A DNA stretch of 64,000 bases, taken from assembly GCA_963755085.1 (NCBI GenBank), contig CAVWIN010000005.1, forward strand, positions 62,001 through 126,000. Direction: 5' to 3'. The notes beneath the pieces were generated by a model. That model did not search any database and was not told the origin of the DNA. It saw only the letters and a program-made list of their open reading frames with translations. The stretch is from JACVRM01 sp963755085. GTDB lineage: Bacteria > Actinomycetota > Thermoleophilia > Gaiellales > Gaiellaceae. Both the position numbers and the translations under genes were made by a program. This document shows positions 35,582 to 43,530 of this stretch, one piece after another. Every line of letters begins with the position of its first letter. Positions within the stretch are counted from its first letter, which is position 1.

Positions 35582-37863
35582 AGCGCGGCAGCCGTGTGGT
35601 ACGCGACCAGCACGTCGTGGTCGGCGCGGCCGCCGAGCGCCTGGTCGAGCCACTCGGCGGCGGCGACGTGGAGCCCGCGGTCGGCGCGCGCATAGACGAT
35701 CTCGCGCACGAGCGGGTGCACGAACGCGTACTCCGCCTCGCGCGCCACGGTGGAGACGCGTACGCCCTGGAGCAGCTCGGCCGCCACGGCCTCGTCCAGC
35801 AGCCGGCACGCCTCCTGGACGTCGAGCCCGGCCAGCGCGGCGACGGCGCCGCCCCAGAAGGTCCGCCCGACGACCGCGCCCGCCTCCACGGCGCGCTGCT
35901 GCTCGGCGCTCAGTCGGGCGAGCCGCGCTTCCACCACCTCGTCGAGGCCGCCGGGCAGCGGCCTCCCCAGACGGGCGAGCTCGACCGCATGCAGGGGGTT
36001 GCCGCCCGCGAGCTCCAGCGGCACATCTGCGTCGAGGCTCTCGAGCAGTGCCGCGACGGCCGCATCCCCGAGCGGGCCGACCTCGACGTGCGTCACGTTC
36101 TCGCGGCCGAGCGCCCACCCGCCGCGCTCGTGGCCCGTGGTCGCGACGACGAGCAGGCGGCCGCGCGCCGAGTCGGCGACGTGCTCGACGAACTCCCGCG
36201 TCGTCTCGTCCTGGACGTCCTCGAACAGGCATACGAGCGGCCGCTGCGCCGCGGTGAGCTCCAGGAACCGCGTCCAGCCGTCGAGGTCCGGCTCGTCCTC
36301 CGGGGTGATGCCGGCGAGCGGGGCCAGCGCCTCCTCGAGCCGCCGTCGCTCGGCCCCGTCGGTCGTCAGGGCGCGCACGGCGGCCGCCAGCTTCGGCTCC
36401 GCCTCCTCGATGCCGTCCGACTTGAGAATCGCAGCGGCGTTCTTCACCAGGTCGCCGAGGGCGGAGAAGGGCGCTCCGCCGTAGGGAAGCGACTGGCCGA
36501 TCCGCCACTCGACCACCTCGTCGTCGCGCTCGTTCGTGGAGGCGCGAAACTCGGAGACGATCCGCGTCTTCCCGATGCCCGGCGGCCCGCTGAGGACGAC
36601 CACCTGCGGCTTGCGCTCCAGCAGCACGCGCGCGAACCCGCCCTTCAGCTGCGAGAGCTCCGGCCCGCGGCCGGCGAACTCGGGCTCGCGGGCGCTCGGG
36701 GCGTCGAGCCCGTGACTGCGTGCAGCGAGCGCGCGCCAGAGCGGCACCGGCTCGGGCTTCCCTTTGGCCGCGATCGGCGGCAGCGCCTCGTAGTCGACCG
36801 CCTCGTGCGTGCGCTCCCAGGTCGCCTGGCCGACGACCACGCCGCCGACCGGCGCCGCCCCGAGCAGGCGCGCGGCGGTGTTGACGGTGTCGCCCGTGAC
36901 CATGCTCTCCCCCGCCTCGAGCCGTGCCCCGAGTGCGACGGCGACGTCGCCCGAGTTCACGGCGGCGCGCACCGCGACCTCGCGGAACGCGTCGTCCTCG
37001 TTCAGCTCCACCACGACCTCGGGGAGCCGGAGCGCGGCCCTCACCGCCCGCTCGGCGTCGTCGGCCCGTGCGACGGGCGCGCCGAAGACGGCCATGACCG
37101 AGTCGCCCAGGAACTTCTCGACCGTTCCGCCGAAGCGGTCGACTTCGTGGCGGATGGCGCCGAAGTACGGCCGCAGGAGCGCCCGCATCCCCTCCGGGTC
37201 GGCGCTGTGCGCGCGGAGCGAGAAGTCGACCAGGTCGACGAACAGGATGGTGACGTCGCGGATCTCCTCGTCGACCGGCACCTGCTCCACAACCTCGGCG
37301 CTGCGCGCGCGGCGGCGGCGCTGCGCCGGCTGCCACACCGGCTCGGGCTCGACCCGGCCGGGCAGCGCGACCGCGGCGAGGCTCGTGTAGCGGAAGCGTG
37401 CACAGGTGCGCTCGTAGGTCGTCTGGCAGACGGCGACGCCGCCGGGCGGCGCGGCGCCCTGGAGCTTGCCCGCGACGTTGACGATGTCGCCGGTGACGAC
37501 GCCGACCGCGCCGTCGCCCTCGCGGTCGACGACGACCGTGTCGGAGTTCACGCCGACCCGGACGGCGAGGTCGAGCCCGGGCTGCTCCTCGTTGATCTCC
37601 TCGACGACCTCCGGGATGCGCAGCGCCACGCGGACGGCGCGCTCCGCATCGCCCGAGTCGCCGTCCTCGGCGCCGAAGACGGCGACGACGGCGTCACCGA
37701 TGAATTTCTCCACGCGGCCGCCGCGTCGCTCGACCTCGTGCTTCACGCGCGCGTGGAACGGGCGCTGGAGCGCGCGAATGACCGCCGGGTCGGCGCCGTG
37801 CGAGCGCGACGTGAAACCGACAAGATCGGCGTAGAGGACGGAGACGAGCCGTTGCTCGTCCAT
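35578..37863 (-). CDS. Tandem class III cyclase with AAA ATPase, no. 3
   Basis: 761 aa. Two cyclase domains in a row, then an AAA module. First domain (about 6-165): LYADLVGFTSR, EKFIGDAVVAVFG, but GDIVNVAGKLQ, where Lys replaces the transition-state Arg. Second (about 205-370): LFVDLVDFSLR, EKFLGDSVMAVFG, GDTVNTAARLLG, complete. AAA part from about residue 405: LSGPPGIGKTRIV and a degraded Walker B (LVCLFEDVQDE). No zinc ribbon, unlike the other two. The two domains may form an intramolecular pair with one active site. Coupled to tilS. Confidence 0.88.
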   Translation of the reverse strand: MDEQRLVSVLYADLVGFTSRSHGADPAVIRALQRPFHARVKHEVERRGGRVEKFIGDAVVAVFGAEDGDSGDAERAVRVALRIPEVVEEINEEQPGLDLAVRVGVNSDTVVVDREGDGAVGVVTGDIVNVAGKLQGAAPPGGVAVCQTTYERTCARFRYTSLAAVALPGRVEPEPVWQPAQRRRRARSAEVVEQVPVDEEIRDVTILFVDLVDFSLRAHSADPEGMRALLRPYFGAIRHEVDRFGGTVEKFLGDSVMAVFGAPVARADDAERAVRAALRLPEVVVELNEDDAFREVAVRAAVNSGDVAVALGARLEAGESMVTGDTVNTAARLLGAAPVGGVVVGQATWERTHEAVDYEALPPIAAKGKPEPVPLWRALAARSHGLDAPSAREPEFAGRGPELSQLKGGFARVLLERKPQVVVLSGPPGIGKTRIVSEFRASTNERDDEVVEWRIGQSLPYGGAPFSALGDLVKNAAAILKSDGIEEAEPKLAAAVRALTTDGAERRRLEEALAPLAGITPEDEPDLDGWTRFLELTAAQRPLVCLFEDVQDETTREFVEHVADSARGRLLVVATTGHERGGWALGRENVTHVEVGPLGDAAVAALLESLDADVPLELAGGNPLHAVELARLGRPLPGGLDEVVEARLARLSAEQQRAVEAGAVVGRTFWGGAVAALAGLDVQEACRLLDEAVAAELLQGVRVSTVAREAEYAFVHPLVREIVYARADRGLHVAAAEWLDQALGGRADHDVLVAYHTAAAL

Positions 37864-37891
37864 CGCACCATTGTGGCGCCTCGAGCGGGAG

Positions 37892-37911
37892 TTAGTGGCT
37901 GTCAGCCACTA
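37892..37911. repeat. Palindromic repeat, copy 2
   Basis: Shares a 20-base stretch with copy 1 at 7498-7517. Nine-base arms (37893-37901, 37903-37911) around a T. Lies between a small membrane ORF and cyclase no. 3, and supplies the stop codon of that ORF. Confidence 0.8.
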
Positions 37912-38090
37912 CCTCCGCGCGGCGGCGGGGCCGGCATCGCGCCGGGAGCGTTGGCCGACTCGCGCGGCGAAGGCGCGGGGCGCGGCCGCGTACGGTGGAT
38001 GTAGGCGGCGGCCTCGAGCGCGGCCCATCGGCCGACCCACGCCAGCGCGGCGAGCGCCAGCAGCCTCACCAGGAGGGAGCCGCGCACCAT
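37902..38090 (-). CDS. Small membrane-anchored hypothetical protein
   Basis: 62 aa. One hydrophobic N-terminal segment (SLLVRLLALAALAWVGRWAALEAAAYI) followed by a basic, proline-rich tail. Starts 25 bases inside the end of the phosphatase gene and ends in the palindromic repeat. No family recognised; could be a real small protein translated after the phosphatase. Confidence 0.45.
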   Translation of the reverse strand: MVRGSLLVRLLALAALAWVGRWAALEAAAYIHRTRPRPAPSPRESANAPGAMPAPPPRGGSG

Positions 38091-38659
38091 TCCTCGAGCA
38101 TGGAGACGACGCGCTCCAGCGCCTCCGCGTCGAGCCGGAACGGCCGCGCGTAGTCGATCATCCCCATTCGCCGCGCTGGGCCGGCGCCGTCCACGGCGCC
38201 GAGCACGTAGGCGATCGGCAGCGAGTGGACGACGACCAGGATGGTCACCTCGTCGCGGGCGAGCAACTGCCGCAGCGCGCCGGCGTAGCGCGTGACGACC
38301 GTCTGCCGGCTCTCACCGCCGCCCGGCGGCTCATCGGAGGAGCCGTGAGCCCAGGCCCACTCGCGGTAGGCCTGAAACGGGCCGCCCTCGAAGGCGCCGT
38401 AGCGCGGGTCGTTCAGCTCCGGCCAGGCCTCGATCGGGACGTCGCGGCCGGCCAGCGCGAGCTCGGCGGTGCGCCGAGTCCTCGCGAGCGCCGAGGTGAC
38501 GCAGAGGTCGATCGGCTCGCCGGCGAGCTCCTCGCCGAGGCGGCGCGCCTGCTCCTCCCCGGTCGCGCTCAGGCCGACCGCCGTGCCGGGATCGCTCGAG
38601 AGCGCGTCTCGCACGTTCATGTCGCTCTCGCCGTGTCGCGCCAGGATCGCGGTCTGCAT
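38066..38659 (-). CDS. Histidine phosphatase family protein
   Basis: 197 aa. Phosphoglycerate mutase-like fold. Catalytic RHGES at residues 8-12, the second-arginine region CVTSALARTRRTAEL, acid near WPELNDPRYGAFEG, and a late His in VVVHSLPIAYVLGA. Full RHG...R...E...H set is present, so it should be active. Substrate not readable. TACCCT lies 8 bases before the ATG and shares its TA with the divergent decarboxylase -10. Confidence 0.85.
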   Translation of the reverse strand: MQTAILARHGESDMNVRDALSSDPGTAVGLSATGEEQARRLGEELAGEPIDLCVTSALARTRRTAELALAGRDVPIEAWPELNDPRYGAFEGGPFQAYREWAWAHGSSDEPPGGGESRQTVVTRYAGALRQLLARDEVTILVVVHSLPIAYVLGAVDGAGPARRMGMIDYARPFRLDAEALERVVSMLEEWCAAPSW

Positions 38660-38667
38660 GGCGGGCA

Positions 38668-38677
38668 AGGGTAGATT
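38668..38677. promoter_or_regulatory. Overlapping divergent -10 elements
   Basis: TACCCT on minus (38668-38673, 8 bases before the phosphatase ATG) and TAGATT on plus (38672-38677, 6 bases before the decarboxylase ATG) share two bases. Polymerase on one would block the other. Confidence 0.45.
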
Positions 38678-38683
38678 CGCGGG

Positions 38684-40123
38684 ATGGACGAGCGCACGCG
38701 GATCGACATCGACCCGGAGGAGTTCCGCGTCCTTGGCCACCGGCTCGTCGACGACCTCGCCGGCCTGCTCGAGCGGCTGCCCGAGCTGCCCGTGACGCCG
38801 GGCGAGTCGCCTGAGGAGGTGCGGGCGGCGCTCGGCGACGCGGGGCTCCCCGAGCATGGCGCCGCGCCGGATGAGCTGCTCGCCGAGGCCCGCGACCTGC
38901 TCTTCGAGCACTCGCTCTTCACCGGGCATCCGCGGTTTCTCGGCTACGTGATCGGCGCACCGGCGCCGCTGTCTGCGCTCGCCGACCTGCTCGCGGCCGG
39001 CGTGAACCCCAACCTCGGCGGGTACCCGCTCGCCCCGATCGCCAGCGAGATCGAGCGCCAGACCGTCCAGTGGATCGCCGAGCTGATCGGGTACCGGCCG
39101 GACTGCGGCGGGATCCTGGTCAGCGGCGGGAACATGGCCAACTTCATCGGCGTGCTCGCCGCCCGGCGTGCGAAGGCGCCGTGGGTGCGCGAGGAAGGCA
39201 TGGGCGGCGCACGCCTCCGCCTCTACGCCACGCACGAGACGCATACCTGGATCGAGAAGGCGCTCGACATGTTCGGCTTCGGCGCCGAGGGGCGCCGCAT
39301 GATCCCGATCGACGGCTCCCTGCGCATGGACGTGCGTGCGCTTCGAAGCGCGATCGCAGAGGATCGCGCGGACGGCTTCCAGCCGTTCCTGGTCGTCGCG
39401 AACGGCGGCTCGGTGTCGACGGGAGCGGTCGACCCGCTGCGCGAGCTCGCGGCGCTCTGCCGAGCGGAGGACCTCTGGCTGCACGTCGACGGGGCCTACG
39501 GCGCGTTTGCCGCCGCGGCGCCGAGCGCACCCGAAGACATGCGAGCGCTGGCCGAGGCCGACTCGATCGCGCTCGACCCGCACAAGTGGCTCTACCAGCC
39601 GGCCGAAGCGGGCTGCGCGCTCGTGCGGAGCGACGCCGACCTGCTCGATACCTTCGACTTCACCCCGCCCTACTACCGGCTCGGCCCCGACGAGCTCCAC
39701 TACTACAAGCGCGGCCCGCAGAACTCGCGCGGCTTCCGCGCGCTCAAGGTCTGGCTGTCGCTCCGGCATCTCGGCCGCGAGGGCTACGCCGAGCTGATCG
39801 AGCGCGACATGGCGCTCGCGCGCGAGCTCGATGCGATCGTCGACGCGACGCCCGACCTCGAGCGCGGGCCGGGCGGGCTCAGCATCTCGACGTTCCGGTA
39901 CGTCCCCGACGGCGTCACGTCGGACGAGGAGCTGGACGCGCTCAACACCGAGATCCTCGGCCGCATCCAGACCGGAGGCGAGGCGTTCGTCTCGAACGCG
40001 CTCGTCGACGGCCGCTACTGGCTGCGCTCGTGCATCGTCAACTTCCGGACGACGCGGGACGACCTCGAGGCGCTCGTCGCGCTCGTCCAGCGGCTCGGCG
40101 CCGAAGCGCTGACCCGCGCCTAA
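38684..40123 (+). CDS. PLP-dependent amino-acid decarboxylase (aromatic-type)
   Basis: 479 aa. Group II decarboxylase fold, related to aromatic-L-amino-acid and diaminobutyrate decarboxylases. PLP lysine in SIALDPHKWLYQPAEAG, HVDGAYGAF with the ring-pairing Asp, GGILVSGGNMANFIGVLAARR at the phosphate-binding loop, and ATHETHTWIEKAL with the His that stacks on PLP. Substrate could be tyrosine, tryptophan, phenylalanine or another acid. Probably leaderless (TAGATT-N6-ATG). Convergent with the GNAT gene (4-base overlap). Confidence 0.88.
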   Translation: MDERTRIDIDPEEFRVLGHRLVDDLAGLLERLPELPVTPGESPEEVRAALGDAGLPEHGAAPDELLAEARDLLFEHSLFTGHPRFLGYVIGAPAPLSALADLLAAGVNPNLGGYPLAPIASEIERQTVQWIAELIGYRPDCGGILVSGGNMANFIGVLAARRAKAPWVREEGMGGARLRLYATHETHTWIEKALDMFGFGAEGRRMIPIDGSLRMDVRALRSAIAEDRADGFQPFLVVANGGSVSTGAVDPLRELAALCRAEDLWLHVDGAYGAFAAAAPSAPEDMRALAEADSIALDPHKWLYQPAEAGCALVRSDADLLDTFDFTPPYYRLGPDELHYYKRGPQNSRGFRALKVWLSLRHLGREGYAELIERDMALARELDAIVDATPDLERGPGGLSISTFRYVPDGVTSDEELDALNTEILGRIQTGGEAFVSNALVDGRYWLRSCIVNFRTTRDDLEALVALVQRLGAEALTRA

Positions 40124-40899
40124 AACAGCACGCTCCGGTAGGAAATGGTGCGCCGCATGCCGATCGCCTCGTAGACGCGGATCGCCGGCGCGTTCTCGCG
40201 CCGGACGAAGAGGCAGACGGTCGGCGCGCGCGTCAGCAGGAAGCGGCAGAGGTCGCGCATGCCGCGCTGCCCGTAGCCCTGGCCACGCGCTGCGGGGTCG
40301 ACCCAGACCTGCTGCACCTGGACGGCGCGCGGCGTCCACGCGGACGCCTCCGCCTTGAAGAGGATCGTGCCCTTCTCGACCCAGAGCCAGGACCGGCCCT
40401 CCTCGATCTGCGCCTGCGTGCGCCAGCGGAACGCGTCCGCATCACGGAGCAGCGGGTCGATGCGGAGCTCGAGCTCGTGCGCGGCCGCGCAGGCGGGGAC
40501 GAGCAGGTCGAGGTCGGAGAGCGTCGCCGTGCGCAGCGCGGTGTCGCCGGGCTCGGGCGGCATGTCCATCGCGTAGACGGGCTGGCCGGGACGATCCTCG
40601 CGCGGCGAGGGCAGCCGCCCGCGCGCCGCCTCCCAGAGGTCGCCGACCGCTCCCTCTTCGCCGATCAGCATGCGGGCATGCCCACCGCCGATCGCCGGCG
40701 CGAAGCCTCCACAGCCGCGGCCGGAGGGGACGACGTTCGCCCCGACGTGGCAGAGCGCCTCCAGCCGCCCTCCCCGCTCGAGGCCGCGGAACCGTCCCAG
40801 GCGGCGTCGCGCCGCGTCTTCGAGGAAGACGCGCTCGACGGGATCCTCGGCGCAGAACTCGAGGATCTGATCCAGCGACGGCTCAACCAGCCCGGCCAT
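40120..40899 (-). CDS. DUF4081-GNAT acetyltransferase
   Basis: 259 aa. Residues about 1-110 look like the DUF4081 domain (CAEDPVERVFLEDAARRRLG, LCHVGANVVPSG). The C-terminal GNAT domain has the acetyl-CoA loop VQQVWVDPAARGQGYGQRGM and the closing FVRRENAPAIRVYEAIGMRR. This two-domain layout is common in Actinobacteria, where the substrate is mostly unknown. The ATG at 40899 has no obvious ribosome-binding site. Confidence 0.85.
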   Translation of the reverse strand: MAGLVEPSLDQILEFCAEDPVERVFLEDAARRRLGRFRGLERGGRLEALCHVGANVVPSGRGCGGFAPAIGGGHARMLIGEEGAVGDLWEAARGRLPSPREDRPGQPVYAMDMPPEPGDTALRTATLSDLDLLVPACAAAHELELRIDPLLRDADAFRWRTQAQIEEGRSWLWVEKGTILFKAEASAWTPRAVQVQQVWVDPAARGQGYGQRGMRDLCRFLLTRAPTVCLFVRRENAPAIRVYEAIGMRRTISYRSVLF

Positions 40900-40941
40900 G
40901 GGCGCGGATCGTTGCAAGACCGGCGGCGATGCGGGAGGCAC

Positions 40942-40947
40942 TAGGGT
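40942..40947 (+). promoter_or_regulatory. -10 element for a leaderless deoD mRNA
   Basis: TAGGGT, 6 bases before the GTG at 40954; same layout as at 10704-10709. Confidence 0.5.
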
Positions 40948-40953
40948 TCTTCC

Positions 40954-41667
40954 GTGCCGATTCACCTTCGAGCGGAGCCCGGCGACTACGCCGACGCGTG
41001 CCTGCTGCCCGGCGACCCGCTGCGCGCGAAGTACATCGCCGAGACGTTCATGCAGGACGTCCGCCAGGTGAACGCCGAGCGCGGCATGCTCGGTTACACG
41101 GGCACCTTCAACGGCAAGCCCGTCTCGGTGCAGTCGTCGGGGATGGGCTGCCCGTCGGCCGGGATCGTCGTCGAGGAGCTGATCCAGCTCGGCGTCCAGC
41201 GCATCCTGCGCGTCGGAACCTGCGGCGGGCTGCAGCCCGACCTCTCGATCGGCGACCTCATCATCGCGCTCTCCGCCGTGCCGGCCGACTCGACCGCCAC
41301 GCACCTGATCGGCGGCGAGCCGCATGCGCCGACCGCCGACTGGGAGCTGATCCACGGCGCCGTCCACCACGCGAAGGAGCTCGGCAAGCCGGTGCGCGTG
41401 GGGCCGATCGTGTCGAGCGACGTCTTCTACAACCCCGACGGCGGCCAGTACCAGCGCTGGTCCGACCGCGGCATCCTCGCGGTCGAGATGGAGGCGGCGA
41501 TGCTGTTCACGATCGGCGCGCTGCGCAAGATCCGGACGGGCTGCCTGCTGATCGTCAGCGACATGGTCGTCGAGGGCGAGTTCGTGCGCATCTCCGACGA
41601 GGACATGAAGCGGGCCGTCGACGAGATGACCGAGCTGGCGCTGGCGACGGCGACCGACCCGCATTAG
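40954..41667 (+). CDS. deoD: Purine nucleoside phosphorylase, DeoD type
   Basis: 237 aa, GTG start. Splits purine nucleosides with phosphate. MPIHLRAEPGDYADACLLPGDPLRAKYIAETF with the phosphate-binding GDPLRA, RVGTCGGLQPDLSIGDLII, the ribose/base-side VEMEAAMLF, and IVSDMVVEGE carrying the catalytic Asp. Belongs to the hexameric family. Supplies hypoxanthine for Hpt. The lipid kinase-like gene follows after 2 bases, so they form one transcript. Confidence 0.92.
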   Translation: MPIHLRAEPGDYADACLLPGDPLRAKYIAETFMQDVRQVNAERGMLGYTGTFNGKPVSVQSSGMGCPSAGIVVEELIQLGVQRILRVGTCGGLQPDLSIGDLIIALSAVPADSTATHLIGGEPHAPTADWELIHGAVHHAKELGKPVRVGPIVSSDVFYNPDGGQYQRWSDRGILAVEMEAAMLFTIGALRKIRTGCLLIVSDMVVEGEFVRISDEDMKRAVDEMTELALATATDPH

Positions 41668-41669
41668 GC

Positions 41670-42611
41670 ATGCCGACACCGGACCCGGGCCGGGCCGTCT
41701 TCCTCGTCAATCCGGCGTCCGCGAACGGCGCCACCGGCAAGCACTGGCCCGAGCTCGAGCGGCAGGCGCGCGACTTCGGCCTCGACCCGCACGTGCAGAT
41801 GAGCAGCGGGCCCGGCGGGCTCGCCGAGCTCGCACGGCAGGCCGCGGACGACGGCGTCGAGCTCGTCGTTGCCGTCGGCGGCGACGGCACGGTGCACGAG
41901 GTCGCGAACGGGCTGCTGTCGTCAACACGTACGCCGCTGCCCGAGCTCGGCGTGCTCGCGCGCGGCACCGGCGACGACTTCGTGCGTGCGCTGGGCATCC
42001 CGGTTGCGGACATCGACGCGCTCACCGTGCTGCGCGACGGCCGCGCGCGGGAGCTCGACGCGGGCCGGGTGACCTACCGCACGCCGGAGGGCGCCGAGGC
42101 GGTCTCGCATTTCGTGAGCATGGCCGGCGTCGGGATGAGCGGCGCCGTCGCGCACAAGCTCAACACGACGTCGAAGCGGCTTGGCGGGCGCGTGGCCGGC
42201 CTGGTCGCCACCTTCGCCGTCTTCACGCGCTGGACGAACGTGGAGCTCCAGATCACCGTCGGCTCCGAGCACCGCCAGGGGCTGATGGAGGATGTGCTCG
42301 TCGGCAACACCGAGTTCCACAACGGCGGCATGCGGCTCACGCCGGGCGCGCTGCCCGACGACGGCCTGTTCGACGTCCTGCTCATCGGCGACGTCACCAA
42401 GCGTGACCTCGCGCTGAATTTGCACAAGCTCTACCGCGGGACGTTCCTCCCGCACCCGCGCGCCGAGCTCCTCCGCGGGGCGACCGTGTCGGTGGAGTCG
42501 CAGTCGCCGCTGCCGATCGAGCTCGACGGCGAGCAGCCGGGCACGACGCCCGCGCGCTTCGAGGTCGTCCCGCGCGCCCTGCGGGTGCGGGTGCCGGCGC
42601 CTAGCTCTTAG
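41670..42611 (+). CDS. Diacylglycerol/sphingosine kinase-like lipid kinase (YegS family)
   Basis: 313 aa. Catalytic domain: FLVNPASANGATGKHWPELE, nucleotide motif VVAVGGDGTVHEVANGLL, and LGVLARGTGDDFVRALGIP. The C-terminal domain has SMAGVGMSGAVAHKLN, LVGNTEFHNGGMRLTPGALPDDGLFDVLLI, and a late PIELDGEQPGTTPARFEV. Phosphorylates a lipid with ATP; substrate unknown. Cotranscribed with deoD. Its 3' end overlaps the convergent coiled-coil gene by 11 bases. Confidence 0.88.
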   Translation: MPTPDPGRAVFLVNPASANGATGKHWPELERQARDFGLDPHVQMSSGPGGLAELARQAADDGVELVVAVGGDGTVHEVANGLLSSTRTPLPELGVLARGTGDDFVRALGIPVADIDALTVLRDGRARELDAGRVTYRTPEGAEAVSHFVSMAGVGMSGAVAHKLNTTSKRLGGRVAGLVATFAVFTRWTNVELQITVGSEHRQGLMEDVLVGNTEFHNGGMRLTPGALPDDGLFDVLLIGDVTKRDLALNLHKLYRGTFLPHPRAELLRGATVSVESQSPLPIELDGEQPGTTPARFEVVPRALRVRVPAPSS

Positions 42612-42870
42612 AGGAGCTGGAGGACTTCGAGCTCGACGAGCGAGTCGCCCGCTTCGGCTTCGCGAGGTCGTCGACCTTCTTCTCGAGCGCGGCCAGCCGC
42701 TTCTCGATCTCGTCGAGGCCGCGGAGACGCTTCTGCATCTCGTCCGAGCGCTCGCGCAGGGTCGTCGTCACTGTCGCCAGCCGGTGCAGTGCCGGCATCT
42801 CGCTCACCTTCGAGATCGCGTCCTCGCCGGCGTCGGCCAGCCGGCCAAACAGGTTTTGCGACTCCGCCAT
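42601..42870 (-). CDS. Small coiled-coil protein with Ser/Lys tail
   Basis: 89 aa. N-terminal MAESQNLFGRLADAGEDAISKV, then a heptad-like helix (LRERSDEMQKRLRGLDEIEKRLAALEKKVDDLAKP) and a KRATRSSSSKSSSSSKS end. The layout is like phasin- or partner-binding coiled-coil proteins but no family is certain. An ATG at 42882 is an alternative start; no ribosome-binding site is clear. Confidence 0.65.
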   Translation of the reverse strand: MAESQNLFGRLADAGEDAISKVSEMPALHRLATVTTTLRERSDEMQKRLRGLDEIEKRLAALEKKVDDLAKPKRATRSSSSKSSSSSKS

Positions 42871-42884
42871 GGCCGTGACCATAT

Positions 42885-43317
42885 CTAGCGGTGGATGAAG
42901 ACGGGAGTCCCTGCCAGCACGAGCCGATGCAGGACGCGGGCCGCGGCGTCGGAGATGCGCATGCAGCCGTGGCTCACCGTGGCGCCGATCGAGCCCGGAT
43001 CGTTGGTGCCGTGGATGGCGATCGGCCCGTCCTGCGGCCAGTTCCTCAGCGTCGGCGAGAACGCCGAGACGCCGGTTGACGATGTCGAACCGCGCGAGCA
43101 CCGGGCCGCCCGGAAATTCACGGGCCGCGAGCGGCTCACCCGCGACGGCGACGACGGCCCGCCGCTCGCCGCCCATGCTCTGGACGGCGCCGGCCCGGCA
43201 GGCGCCGGCGGGGGCGCCCCCAGCGCCAGCTGCGGTCGAGGCCGCGACCGCGAGCCCGGCCAGAGGTAACAGAATGGTCACCAAACGGTGACAAAGTTCC
43301 GATAACTCCTTGCGCAC
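42885..43317 (-). pseudogene. Internally deleted L,D-transpeptidase (YkuD) gene
   Basis: N-terminal part (signal peptide LVTILLPLAGLAVAAS, then GERRAVVAVAGEPLAAREFPGG and LARFDIVN) and C-terminal part in another frame (TGVSAFSPTLRNWPQDG, AIHGTNDPGSIGATVSHGC with the catalytic Cys, and TPVFIHR) belong to one secreted peptidoglycan cross-linking enzyme. About 100 residues between, including the SH3-like and first half of the YkuD domain, are missing near 43070-43080, and the frame changes there. Not functional as read. Confidence 0.7.
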
Positions 43318-43344
43318 CCCGACGTCCTACTTATCGTGAGACTC

Positions 43345-43500
43345 GTGGGGACACCCGCACAGGCGGTGCACAACCACCAGGCCGTCAAGGAGCACATCCT
43401 CGGCCAGCGCCACGGCATTCCGTACGAGGTCGAGCGCATCCGCTGCGCCGACTGCCGTGCCGTGCTGGAAGAGAAGCCGCTCCGCCGCGCAGCCGCCTAG
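43345..43500 (+). CDS. Small CxxC protein
   Basis: 51 aa from GTG: GTPAQAVHNHQAVKEHILGQ, then RCADCRAVLEEKP. One CADC pair and two His (VHNHQ) could bind zinc. GTG at 43336 is an alternative start giving 54 aa. TATCGT lies 7 bases before the chosen GTG. Family not recognised. Confidence 0.5.
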   Translation: MGTPAQAVHNHQAVKEHILGQRHGIPYEVERIRCADCRAVLEEKPLRRAAA

Positions 43501-43530
43501 CTGCCCGGCCGGCTCTGGGTCAGCACGCCG

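Noticed and set aside
35596..38004. 802-residue plus-strand reading frame opposite cyclase no. 3
   Set aside because: Shadow of the tandem-cyclase gene; no family motif.
43262..43300. GGTCACC/GGTGAC inverted repeat as an operator
   Set aside because: It lies inside the start of the transpeptidase pseudogene and codes for its signal peptide; no promoter elements around it.
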